This document shows, piece after piece, positions 54,604 to 64,000 of a DNA stretch of 64,000 bases. The notes beneath the pieces were generated by a model, which saw only the letters and a program-made list of their open reading frames with translations, did no database searches and was not told the origin of the DNA. This DNA comes from Blepharisma stoltei (Eukaryota; Ciliophora; Heterotrichea; Heterotrichida; Blepharismidae). Both the position numbers and the translations under genes were made by a program. Every line of letters begins with the position of its first letter. Position 1 is the first letter of the stretch. The stretch is taken from assembly GCA_914767885.1 (NCBI GenBank), contig CAJZBQ010000013.1, positions 1,178,001-1,242,000 of the forward strand. Reading direction: 5' to 3'.

Positions 54604-54830
54604 TAGAAATTGCCCGAGGATGGCGCTGTTTTGCGCCATCCTCTGGCAATTCAAAAAACAGGCGCTACACGGGAATTTGAACCCAGGTGTGGGGCCATTT
54701 TTGGTATGTGGAGAATATTGACTTCCACGTACCAAAAATGGCCCCACACGTGGGTTCAATTCCCGTGTGGGGCCATTTTTTGGATTGCCCGAGGATGGCA
54801 CAAAACAGTGCCATCCTCGGGCAATTGCTA
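54604..54830. mobile_element. Palindromic MITE, 227 bp with TA repeat
   Basis: Ends TAGAAATTGCCCGAGGATGG and complement; TA on both sides; T1 has the empty GATATGCTATAGC site. The centre contains a second inverted pair (CCATTTTTGGTA arms) and a GTGGGTTCAATTCCCGTG block. All ORFs in it are palindrome artefacts. Confidence 0.9.
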
Positions 54831-55418
54831 TATGCTACAGCATCAGTCAAAACAGCTATAAAGATGTACCTAATTTAGTACTAAATGTTAGTTATTGCAA
54901 ATTTATGATGAGAGGGAACAACAGGATTTATTTAGTCGAGAAAGGATGCAGGATTTAGAAAGCGCTGAAAACAATTATTCAGGTTGGGCTCAAGTATGTG
55001 GCTGTGGCATTGCAAATGACCGTCAACTTCAATCAAGTATTGTTCGTCATAAAGGGTCTCTTTATTTCATTCATTTTGATAGCCAACTATGGAAATTCGA
55101 TCTCACTTCAAAGCGGCTATCTTATCTAAAAAACGTCTAGATTTAAATTTAATTCTTTTACTTGGAATTGCATATATTTCAACTAATTATTTAATTAAAT
55201 AAAATCTTGAATATCAAACTGGATATAATTTTTTTTGAATAAACATATCAGCCTTTATCATTCACATTTAAGACTTTTTGAACCCATATTCGAATTGAGT
55301 CTTTTGCTAAAATTAAATAATTCCCTGTAAATTTATAACAGTTTATAGAGTTCTCGTTGTATTTTATTCTATGAATTAATTTACCTGACACAATCAATAA
55401 ATGAGAAATGGTTTTTAG

Positions 55419-55672
55419 TTACTCCCCCTCCGTGAGCGAACAAAAAATCTTGCTCACTCACGGAGGGGGGTTAATTTTTTTTTTAAAAAAATTTTTATAA
55501 TAAATTTTTTCGAAATTTAAAAAAATTTATAATAAATTTTTTCGAAATTTAAAAAATTCAACTTCGCAAAAATTGGAAAGCAAATATTAATTTAATTTGT
55601 TAAATTTATGGGTTTTTGGGCAAAAAATGGGATTTTTCTAATCGTTTTGTTCGCTTACCTGGGGGGGAGTCA
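55419..55672. mobile_element. MITE family A, short copy
   Basis: Left ACTCCCCCTCCGTGAGCGAAC with adjacent hairpin; right GTTCGCTTACCTGGGGGGGAG. Flanking TTA / TCA. A 30-bp internal direct duplication (TTTATAATAAATTTTTTCG) is present. Confidence 0.8.
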
Positions 55673-56259
55673 GGAAGATATAATACACTTACAAAGCATT
55701 ATTCCTCTAATTTTCTCATTAATTAAGAGATTTAATAAAATTTCTGCACTTAGAAATGATAAGTTTTTCAATTTTTCTATCTTTTGGTTCAAAAATTGCT
55801 TTTATGCATTATTTCACTCATCTTACAGTTAGAAAAATTTGAAAAAGCCACAAATGATAAAGTAAAATCTGCATCTCTTAAATCGCTATTGGAAAAATCA
55901 GTTCTAAGAAAAGAGATATTTAACAAATCTGCATAGGGATTGTAATATTTAGCAAATTTGATCATCAAAGGAAATCCAATTTTTATTCAGCGTTGCTTGA
56001 AGCTAAATTATTCCTTCTGAATACCTGGAAAAAAGCATAATTTGATAAAGTCTTTGCTTATGTTTTTTGATTCTTCATTGATGAGTGAGATTTAATTGAA
56101 GAGATATTTTCTATATTTTTGATATTATTGAGAATCTTTTCAATTAAATCTTTCTTTAGAGCTGATGATTTACCAAATTTTATTCTTCCAGGATTTTCTT
56201 GAATATGTTTAATTGAAGGTAGAGAGTTTTTTTTGCCCCTAGAAATCTGCTATTTAGAA

Positions 56260-56600
56260 TTCCAACTACAAAATCTAAAAATCCTTGTTTACTTGACAAC
56301 TACTTTTGAATTTCAATGGAAAATTCATGCATGTCCTTCAAATTGCCTACTAAAATTATTTTTTATTGTAGCAATCCAAAATGGCAGTTCAGACTTGCTT
56401 TTACGATTGGCAAGAATAAAAATGCCAAACAACTATAAAATTCATAAGTTAACTCTTAATTTTTATACTTGCTAAGGTGATATTATACGCTTGCTGAAAG
56501 ATATAATTTTAAGCAAAAAGAGTGGCAAAGCTTTGCTCCTACCTCAAGACCCAGTGTTTTGCTATAGTATAGCAGCTATTATAATAACTAACAAATTGCA
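56260..56600 (+). pseudogene. Remnant of a family T propeller
   Basis: Eroded match to the kelch region: GSSDLLLRLARIK for NSGLTFTIDKNK, then LAERYNFKQKEWQSFAPTSR in another frame. No start or finger left. Confidence 0.55.
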
Positions 56601-56734
56601 TAAGGAACTAAACAACCTCACACAGAAAATAATTATTATTTCTGTCTGTTTTTGCTAAAAAATTTCGAAAATTGTATTTTAAGATATTTTAAAGCATATT
56701 AAAAGTATATGTTACAGTATTTTAAAATGGTAAC

Positions 56735-57296
56735 AAAAAATTTTGTTTGCTTATGGAGGTGGGCTAATTTTTCTTCTATAAAAGCAATAAAAAATTTTTT
56801 GTTTTCAAAATTTAAAAAAAATTCCAATTGCAAAAATTGAGGAGTAAAATTAATTTATTTGAAAAAATTTATGCTGTTTAAAATTAAACAATAATTATCA
56901 CTTATATATCAAAATCTTTTTATAAAAAATTTTTATATTAAAATTCACTCACTAATGTCAGATTTTTGGTTAAAAAATAGGATTCTTCCAATGGTTTTGT
57001 TCACTCACGGAGGGTTAAAGTAAAATAATTTTGTCCAATTACGAAGAGGATAATCATTTTAAAAAAATCCCAATTCGCAAAAATTGAAAAGCAAATTTAA
57101 TTTAATTTATAAAATTATGATTTAAAATGCAGGCTGTTTAAAATTCAACAGAATTAGCTAGAGATTTTATCACTTTTATATCAAGACATATTTTCTTAAA
57201 AACGATTATATCAAAAAATTTCTATTCACACGAAGTGGGTTTTTCCCCTAAAAACGATTTTTCCAAAATTTTTTTCGCTCAAGGAGGGGAGTAAGT
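56735..57296. mobile_element. Two decayed MITE family A copies in tandem
   Basis: About 56735-57016 (TTTGCTTATGGAGGTGGGCT ... CTCACGGAGGGTTAA) and 57023-57296 (CAATTACGAAGAGGATAATC ... CGCTCAAGGAGGGGAGTAA). Both keep the AT-rich core with ATTTAAAAAAATCCTAATT-type text. Confidence 0.6.
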
Positions 57297-57949
57297 GACA
57301 GTCCGTAATTTATCTTTCTTCGAAGGAATTATCTCAAGTAAAAACTGTCTAGGATAAATTTAATAAAAGTTGAATTGCTCTAAATTTTATATCTAAATTA
57401 TAAAACTAAATATTTTATTGATAATAATTTTATACAAGTTTGCATAAGAATAGGCAATAGACAATGCACATTATGATTAAGCTTACCTATGTTTTCTAAG
57501 GCTGCATGATTCAATTCCATATATAGTTATCTTTCTGAAAATTGAGCCTGAAAGCTCTAAAGATGACAGTAAAATTCATTATTTATATGATAAAAATGCT
57601 AGAGCGAATAAAATTTGCTATTTTGTTGCTCCTAATTATTGCTCTTTTTATTTATAAGTAAATAATTCGAATTTCTAGTTTTAAATAAATTGATTATTCC
57701 AGTCAATACACCTTAAATTGTAAAATTTTTGGTTGAATAAAATACTCTTATTGTTTGCATAAATAAAAATAAACCCAATTTAAAAGATCAATTGAGATTA
57801 TAAAGCTTAATATTTCTCCCATTTTTTGTGGAAAACCATAATGGCTACTGATGTTGATTTAATATCTTACTATAAAATCGCAACCTAAAATCAGTTTTAA
57901 GGAAAACAAAAATGGAAATTTTACTTAATAGACATCAAATCTATAAAAA

Positions 57950-59703
57950 ATGTTTAGTGGCAGATGCTTCAAAGCTGACTGCTATAATAAGATTGTTGGA
58001 AAATGTGAATGCGAAGGAAATGTACTATTTTGCTCTGAGCATGCATTCGAGCATTTCCGAAAAACACCCTCTAAAGGTCACATATTACGAGATTCTTACA
58101 TTAAGCCTGCCAATGACATCAAGCAGCCAATCATTCAAAAGTTGACAGAGCTTAAAAAAGATATGCATAATTTTCTGAATGCAATTAAACATGCTTTATC
58201 AACATTAAAATAAATAAATAAATTAAATATAAGAATATTAAAAATAATTAATAGCTATTAAAATTTTTGTTTAATTCTATCAAACTGTATATTAAAGCAT
58301 TCAGAAGTCAAGCAATAACTAATGCAGGTGAAGTTATCAAAAATTATAAAATCGCTTTTGGAAAATACATAGATGAAATTAATTTTATTGATAAAAGATG
58401 TAGTAGTTTGATTGATGTTTTGAATAATGGAAAAGAGGTTCTTGACATCTCTGGGGAAAATGACTTGGAAAGTATTATCAAACTAAATGCCCAGGCTGCT
58501 CAACTAAAAATGCTTGGGTGGGATATACATCGGTACAGTTTTTAGCGTGCCCTTGGAGAGATCTTAGGAGATCTCCTTCTGCTTGCCAACTCAAATTGGA
58601 AATCTAGCTTTATTTTAAAGTTGCTATTTTAATTTTAGACATATGAAAAAAAAAGCTGGCGAGCCAAGAGAAAGCTGTCACAGCTACTAAACATCTAGTT
58701 TTTGCTATAAGCCTTGCTAAAGTATGTAAAGAAATGCTATTTCAACGCACAGGAATTAAGTACCTCTATAAGCAAAATATGTGAAATCCCCTTCAATCCT
58801 TTTGGAAAGGCGATAGAAGATATGATTGAATCAAACGAACTTTCATTTTTTAGACATAGCTCTCAAAATTTTACAACAATAAACTTAGACAGCTTTGAAG
58901 TGACTTCTATGCTAGACTGGATTTTTTTCATCTTTTTTCTCATAAATATTTTGTAGAATAGAATTTGGAAAAGGAAAATACTAAAATCTGGCATGAGGAA
59001 TGTGGCAATCAAATTTTCGAGCCTCTATACAATTGCACTTCAAACTCAAGAACCAATCCATGGATATACCTCAAGCTGCATGCTGCCTGATAAGTCCTAT
59101 TTTTATTTCGGCAATGTAAATTACAATTCAGGACTAACATTTATTATTGATAGAAATAAAAATGTTAGACAATTACAAAAATCAAAACCAAGTGGTTATA
59201 TTGATCCTATTTTTTATAATAACTTTATGTACTTGATAGGGGGACAGAATAATATAGCTGAAAGATATAACATTGCTCAAAATTCATGGGAAAGTATAGC
59301 TCCAGTACCTCAAGGTTTTAATTACACTTATAGCTGCAATGCTTTATTGAAAGATTCAATCCTTATAACTGGATATCATTTCAATAAAACGATGTGCTAC
59401 AGCATAAGTCAAAACAATTATAAAGATGTACCCAGTTTAGTGCTAAATGTGAATTATTATAAATTTATGATGAGAGGAAACAACAGGATTTATTTAGTCG
59501 AGAAAGGATTAAGGATTATAGAAAGCGCTGAAAATGATTATTCAAGCTGGACTCAGGTAGGTGGCTGTAGCATTTCAAATAGCCCTTGACTTCAATCAAG
59601 CATTGTTCGATATAAAGGCTCTCTTTACTTCATTCATTATAACAACCAACTATGGAAATTCGATCTGGCTTCAAAACAAATTTCTCAAGTAAAAAGCGTC
59701 TAG
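57950..59703 (+). CDS. Family T copy 3, 433 aa, interrupted by three IESs
   Basis: Removing 58162-58289, 58534-58737 and 58908-59027 gives 1,302 nt. Finger (CFKADCYNKIVGKCECEGNV), coil (GEVIKNYKIAFGKYIDEINF) and kelch propeller (FMYLIGGQNNIAERYNIAQN) are complete, ending QISQVKSV. One TGA after SISNSP is Trp. The length within one codon of T1 and T4 is strong support for the chosen junctions. Confidence 0.85.
58162..58289. other. IES, T site 1 (128 bp)
   Basis: TA 58162-58163 and 58290-58291; same position as in T1, T2 and T5 but diverged sequence. Confidence 0.82.
58534..58737. other. IES private to T3 (204 bp)
   Basis: TA 58534-58535 and 58738-58739. Joins GWDIHRY to FNAQELSTSISK in frame. 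Includes a short GC-richer palindrome (GGAGAGATCTTAGGAGATCTCC). Confidence 0.75.
58908..59027. other. IES, T site 2 (120 bp)
   Basis: TA 58908-58909 and 59028-59029; joins EVTS to TIALQTQEPIHGY. Confidence 0.82.
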
Positions 59704-61106
59704 ACTTAAATTTAATTCTTTATATCGAAATTGCATATTTTGTAAGTAAGTAAGTAATTTAAAATAATCAAACTTAAAATATGCAACTGCAGATATAAAT
59801 ATATATTGAAAACCATAACTACCAACTCATGAATCACTTTATCCCAAAACCAAAGAAACTTTTTTATGATTTAGAAAGAGCTTAACGAAATGTAATTATA
59901 TTGCTGCAAGGACTCTGATTAGATTAAATAAATATGGTATTTCGGGGACATGCTTTGTAACTCCGAAATTTTTCAAATCCTGCTTTATCTCTGAATTTTA
60001 ATAAATTTGCCATGTTTACTTTTCCTCGACTTCTTCTGATCCTGTCGTCAAATATTTTTAAATTGACCTTAGTTTATTTAACATGGCATTCTTCGCAAAT
60101 ATTATTTTTACCATCGTCTGAATTCTGATTCCTAATCACCATCAGGCTTATTGGCCCGTATCTCCACGCTGCTTTTATCCTCCCTTTTTGCATCAACTCG
60201 ATTCATACTTCAAAACTGAGCCTTTCCTAAATTTAGAGTGTTTATTTGCATGCCATATGTTGCTTTAATGATATTTCTTTCTAGCTTTTCTTATTCTTTC
60301 AATGATTTTTCGCTTTCCTTTTAAAAGCCCTTTTGGAGTTATTTATACTTTATTGGATCTCAGACCCATTATTTTAATGATATATGGCTTATCCAATTCT
60401 TATTTTAACAGTAAATTATTGTAAAGATTTTGATCTGGTGTGATTTTATCGTTTAAAGTTTTAAGTAAATGTGCTGAAATTTAGAATGCGATGAAATTTA
60501 AATATTTTTTAAAAAAAGAATAAACTCTCTTGATTCATATATTGATCATTCTCATTATTTTTAAGTCAAGCAAGATAGGCTTTATTGAATTTTTTTCATA
60601 GGCATGGTAAATTTCTCTAAGATATTGAAAAAATGTGCTTACTCCCAACCTCCACAAATAAGCAAAAGTGTGCTTATTACTGATGAGAGGAGTTAAGAGA
60701 TGTTTTATAAGCATATAAGAATAGAAAGCCATATTTCGGACATCAAAATAGTTACAACAAAGTATAAAATAGAATATTCTAGAGAATTAATGCTTTAGCG
60801 GTTTATTGCTTAAGCATATTCAAAATTTAGCATTCAAAAGCGGATTATTCCAGTAAATAAATCTCAAAAAAATTGAAATAAGTAATTAACTCAAGTAAAG
60901 CTTTTATTTATTATAACTTGATAAGACATAAAGTTAATGATATGTAAAAAATAATAATTCTCCAATTTTGAGTAGAAGTCCATAATAAACTATTGAGCCT
61001 TTAAGTAATATATAAAAAATTGCAACTAAAAACAAAAAATATTTAATTTGCTCATAAAATCATCAATTTGCATTTACTTAAGACATTTTTTGAGATTCTA
61101 TAATAA
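59704..61106. other. Spacer between T3 and T4
   Basis: Mostly AT-rich. A moderately GC-richer stretch at about 59940-60330 has a minus-strand frame of about 50 codons (KGRIKAAWRYGPISLMVIRN, then CEECH), possibly an old retroelement or gene relic. 60830-61106 is the conserved T upstream region. Confidence 0.5.
60639..60695. mobile_element. Minimal 57-bp hairpin element with TTA repeats
   Basis: Reads TTACTCCCAACCTCC ... GAGAGGAGTTA with a stem built from AATAAGCA / TGCTTATT. It has the end module of the MITE families but almost no interior. Confidence 0.6.
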
Positions 61107-62522
61107 ATGCTCAGTGGTAAATGCTTCAAGGAAAACTGCTACAATAAGCTTGTTGGCAAATGTAGATGCGAAGAAAATATACTATTCTGCAATGAGCACT
61201 TACCTGAGCATTTCCAAAAGTCCAGCAATAAAGGGCATCAATGGTTGAGCTCGCACTTCAAGCCAGCAGATGATATAAAGCAGCCAATTATTCAGAAGTT
61301 GACTGAGCTTAAAAAAGATATTAAAGCATATAGAAATAAAGCGCTTAGAGAAGCAAGTGAAATAATCAAAAACTTTAAAACTACATTTGGGAAATATCTA
61401 GATCAGATTAATTATATTGATAACAGATGCAGCAAAATAATTGAAGGGCTGAATAGTGGAGAAGAGTTTCTTGACGTCTCTACTGAAGATGATATGGAAA
61501 GTGTGCTTAAACTTAATGCACAGAGAGCCCAATTAAGAATGGCTGGATGGGATACAAAACAATGCTGTTTGGACTATAGTGAAATAAATGCAGCTATAAG
61601 TAAAACTTATATAACTCCCTTCAATCCATTTGTAAAGGGCATAGAAGATGCTGTTGAGTCAAATGAACTCTCTTTTTTTAGGAGTGGCTCTCAAAATTTT
61701 GCCACAATAAACTTAGATAGTTTTCAGGTAACTTCTATACTGGAAAATCCATTTTACTATCTTCGATTAGCATATATTAATAGGAGCTAAAAAGAACTAT
61801 AAAATTTTTATTCAGAAAGGATTACTGCAAAATTTATTAATTGCAATACGATTACTCTTCAAATTGCGGAAAGCATTCATGCGCATACTTCAAGCTGCAT
61901 ACTGCCTGATAAATCTTATTTTTATTTTGGTAATCCAAGTTATAATTATGGCACTACATTTATGGTAGACAAAAATAAAACCGTTCGACTATTGCAAAAA
62001 GCAAAACAAGGTTGCTATATTGATTCTGTTTTTTATAAGAATTTTATGTATTTGATAGGAGGAAGTGCTAATATGGCTGAAAGGTATGATTTTGCACAAA
62101 ATCAGTGGCAAAGCTTAGCTCCAGTACCTCAAGGCTTGAGTTTTCAATATAGCTGCAGTATATTATTGAAAGATTCGATTCTTATAACTGGATATAGTCT
62201 CAATAAAATGATATGCTACAACATCATTCAAAACAATTATAAAGATGTGCCCAATTTAGTGCTAAATGTGAATTATTATAAATTTATGATTAGAGGGAAT
62301 AACAGAATTTATTTAGTTGAGAAAGGATGCAGAATTATGGAAAGCGCTGAAAACGATTATTCAGGCTGGACTCAAGTAGGTGGCTGCGGTATTGCAAATA
62401 ACGCCCCACTTCAATCAAGTATTGTTCGTTATAAAGGCTTTCTTTACTTCATTCATTTTGATAGCCAACTATGGAAATTCGATCTGGCTTCAAAGCAAAT
62501 TTCTCAAGTAAAAAACGTCTAG
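61107..62522 (+). CDS. Family T copy 4, 434 aa, one IES
   Basis: Pieces 61107-61735 and 61847-62522 join to 1,305 nt, exactly the length of T1. Finger (CFKENCYNKLVGKCRCEENI), coil (ASEIIKNFKTTFGKYLDQIN) and propeller (GGSANMAERYDFAQNQWQSL) are complete. It has no IES at site 1 and so shows the empty site there, but holds one at site 2, the reverse of T1. Confidence 0.9.
61736..61846. other. IES, T site 2 (111 bp)
   Basis: TA 61736-61737 and 61847-61848; contains TAA; removal joins FQVTS to TITLQIAES. Confidence 0.88.
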
Positions 62523-62898
62523 ATTTAAATTTAATTCTTTACATTGAAATAATTTATAAATAAGTAATTAAAAAAGCACAGACTTAAGCCTAGAATTATA
62601 TAATATCCATAAGAAAAATTTATCAAGAACCCAGAAAATGTTACTTGAATTTTATTCAGCCAATAAGTACAATAGAAATATCGAATTATTCAAGCCAAAA
62701 GTTATAAAATCACTGAAAAAATAAAAGACAAGTATAAAATCAATAAATATATACAATTCAGCTATGGTATAATAACTTATTCCTCTCCATGAGTTACTTT
62801 TTTAAAAAATTAATTCCTACCTGATATGGAGAGCTGTTCATAGATTGAAATAGATTAAATTTTAAAATTAAGCCTTTAAATCTCAAGAATCTGTAAAT
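62523..62898. other. Spacer between T4 and T5
   Basis: AT-rich; a faint family A relic near 62780-62830 (CCTCTCCATGAGT / TATGGAGAG). Confidence 0.5.
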
Positions 62899-63110
62899 AT
62901 GTCAATTAGTAGGTGCTTTGTTGATGGCTGTATGAGCAAGCTCTTTGGAAAGTGTGAATGTGAAGGAATCGTCTTATTTTGCAAAGAGCACGCTGTTGAT
63001 CACGTAGTAAAACCATCTTCTAAAGGACATCAATGCTTGAGGCTTTACTTTAGGCCAGCAGACGAAATTAGGCAGCCAATTATCGATAAGCTGAAGGAAT
63101 TCAAAAATGA

Positions 63111-63224
63111 TATTGCGAGACAGAAAATGAATCAAACACTTTTTTAGACATAATATGCTTTGGGTATATTTTTTAGCATAAAAAAGATTTAGAAGGTGAA
63201 AGGAGAAAAAGATTAGCACCAGTA
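63111..63224. other. IES, T site 1 (114 bp)
   Basis: TA 63111-63112 and 63225-63226; joins KND to IKKYRNAA. Confidence 0.78.
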
Positions 63225-63281
63225 TATCAAAAAATATAGAAATGCAGCAATTGCTAATGCAAATGAAATAATCAACAATTT

Positions 63282-63417
63282 TATTGCTGTCTAGTTATTT
63301 TACCTATAGATTATATTGGCTATTCCTTTTTTGTATGCCGAAGAACTAAATATATAATGAATTTAATATAATTTTTTTTCTTTTATAAGAATCCTGCATA
63401 AAATAGTAGATATATGA
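63282..63417. other. IES private to T5 (136 bp)
   Basis: TA 63282-63283 and 63418-63419; contains TAG; joins NNF to KNELGKY in frame. Confidence 0.75.
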
Positions 63418-64000
63418 TAAAAATGAACTTGGAAAATATATCAATAAAATCAATGAAGTAGAAATGAGATGTAATAAAATGATTGAGATTTTATATAGTG
63501 GAGAAGAGGTTCTTGATATCTTTACTCAAGACGATATGGAAAACGTGTTGAAATTAAATGCTACTGGAACTAAAGAGTGCATCGCCGATTGAAATATAGA
63601 CGAATACCAATTGGATTACAAGGATATAAATGCAGCTATTAAAAACATTTATAAAATCCCTTTTAAGATTTATTGGGTAATTGAATCGAACAAGCTTTCC
63701 TTTTTTAGAGCAAATTCTTCAAGTTTTACTACTATCAACTTAGGTTTTTTCTACAGTAGCTCTTCCAACTTGAGAACCAGATCAAGAATATGCTAGAAGC
63801 TGCATACTTCCAGATGGATCTTATTTTTACTGTTGCAATCGGAATTCTACATCAGGCCTCACATTTATCATTGACAAAAATCAAAATTGCAAAAGGCTGC
63901 AAAGCTCAAAATTTAATATGAATGTTGATCCTATTTTTTACAATAATTTTATCTACTTGATTGGTGGAAATTATAATCTGGCTGAGAGGTACGATTTTAA

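Larger units (their letters stand above)
52871..55140 (+). pseudogene. Family T copy 2, broken, with four insertions
   Basis: Homologous to T1 throughout: finger (LSCRCFKENCYNKPAGKCKCER), coil, kelch region and the end SYLKNV. Insertions: IES 53083-53193, SINE-like 53491-53986, IES 54113-54237, MITE 54604-54830. After removing them it still has single-base losses (SCSFYLKIQFL frame slip near 54553; another near 54951), so it is probably non-functional. Confidence 0.85.
55141..57949. other. Repeat-rich spacer between T2 and T3
   Basis: Contains three family A elements and one gene relic, listed separately. The rest is AT-rich without supported genes. Confidence 0.55.
62899..64000 (+). pseudogene. 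Family T copy 5, partial, probably frameshifted
   Basis: Runs off the right edge. Finger (CFVDGCMSKLFGKCECEGIV) and coil are present once two IESs (63111-63224, 63282-63417) are removed, giving EIINNF-KNELGKYINKIN. Near 63745 an 11-nt loss relative to T1 (NLDSFQVTST) shifts frame, after which the propeller continues in the new frame (SCILPDGSYFYCCNRN; IYLIGGNYNLAERYDF). It is the most diverged T member. Either a pseudogene or a sequence error; its 3' end is outside the window. Confidence 0.72.

Noticed and set aside
54750-54785. tRNA gene suggested by GGTTCAATTCC
   Set aside because: No acceptor, D or anticodon arms can be laid out; it is a palindrome arm.
54583-54878. Five overlapping ORFs on both strands
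   Set aside because: Palindromic MITE; the same text is read in both directions.
60040-60330. Retrotransposon reverse-transcriptase tail (CEECH motif)
   Set aside because: Only about 45 codons, no catalytic motif, stops on both sides; kept only as a possible relic.

Overview
The window reads as germline (micronuclear-type) DNA of a heterotrich ciliate, most likely Blepharisma. Three things support this. (1) UGA is read as tryptophan while UAA and UAG are stops: tandem paralogues carry TGA and TGG at the same codon, for example in the NKN-W-K-G-W-DPTC segment of the copies ending near 29870 and 32081. (2) Introns are 15 nt long (779-793, 2592-2606, 4471-4485, 13538-13552), as known for heterotrichs. 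(3) Many genes are interrupted by segments whose exact removal restores an open frame, as expected of internal eliminated sequences (IESs). The genus call is inference; the code and intron sizes are seen directly.

Layout. 1-4.65 kb: three minus-strand pepsin-type aspartic proteases, the first cut by the window edge. 5.1-6.2 kb: two small charged proteins. 6.18-12.86 kb: one giant secreted surface protein (about 1,989 aa once two insertions are removed). 13.4-16.6 kb: a small P-loop kinase gene holding a 2.3-kb Tc1/mariner element (DD34E) with a 10-bp minisatellite. 16.8-21.2 kb: two coiled-coil genes and a seven-helix membrane protein. 21.25-24.4 kb: a class V aminotransferase with a C2H2 finger, interrupted twice by MITE-like elements. 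24.4-28.4 kb: mostly non-coding, with one small membrane ORF. 28.4-46.1 kb: a minus-strand tandem array of eight copies (family K) of a B-box-like zinc finger / coiled coil / kelch-like propeller gene. 46.8-64 kb: a plus-strand array (family T) of the same architecture, head to head with K, with five gene copies and two eroded remnants.

Inserted sequences fall into classes. MITE families share a terminal ACTCCCCC module, carry 3-bp TNA direct repeats and end in a hairpin built from a family-specific word. Palindromic MITEs have TA repeats and are sometimes nested in the first class. A GC-richer, SINE-like family has 10-12 bp target duplications and a shared CCATTTTAnTAnT 3' end. Short, mostly TA-bounded IESs (73-219 bp) lack obvious long inverted repeats. 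After removing them the coding lengths all come out as whole codons: kinase 243 aa, aminotransferase 676 aa, membrane protein 429 aa, surface protein 1,989 aa, and two T paralogues both exactly 434 aa. The T paralogues differ in which IES sites are occupied, so one copy supplies the empty-site control for another.

Functionally the window combines housekeeping-type genes with expanding, decaying tandem families. Several copies are intact only after editing, while others (K6, K8, T2, probably T5) also carry frameshifts or nonsense changes that excision would not repair. Family assignments rest on motifs read by eye; no database search was possible.
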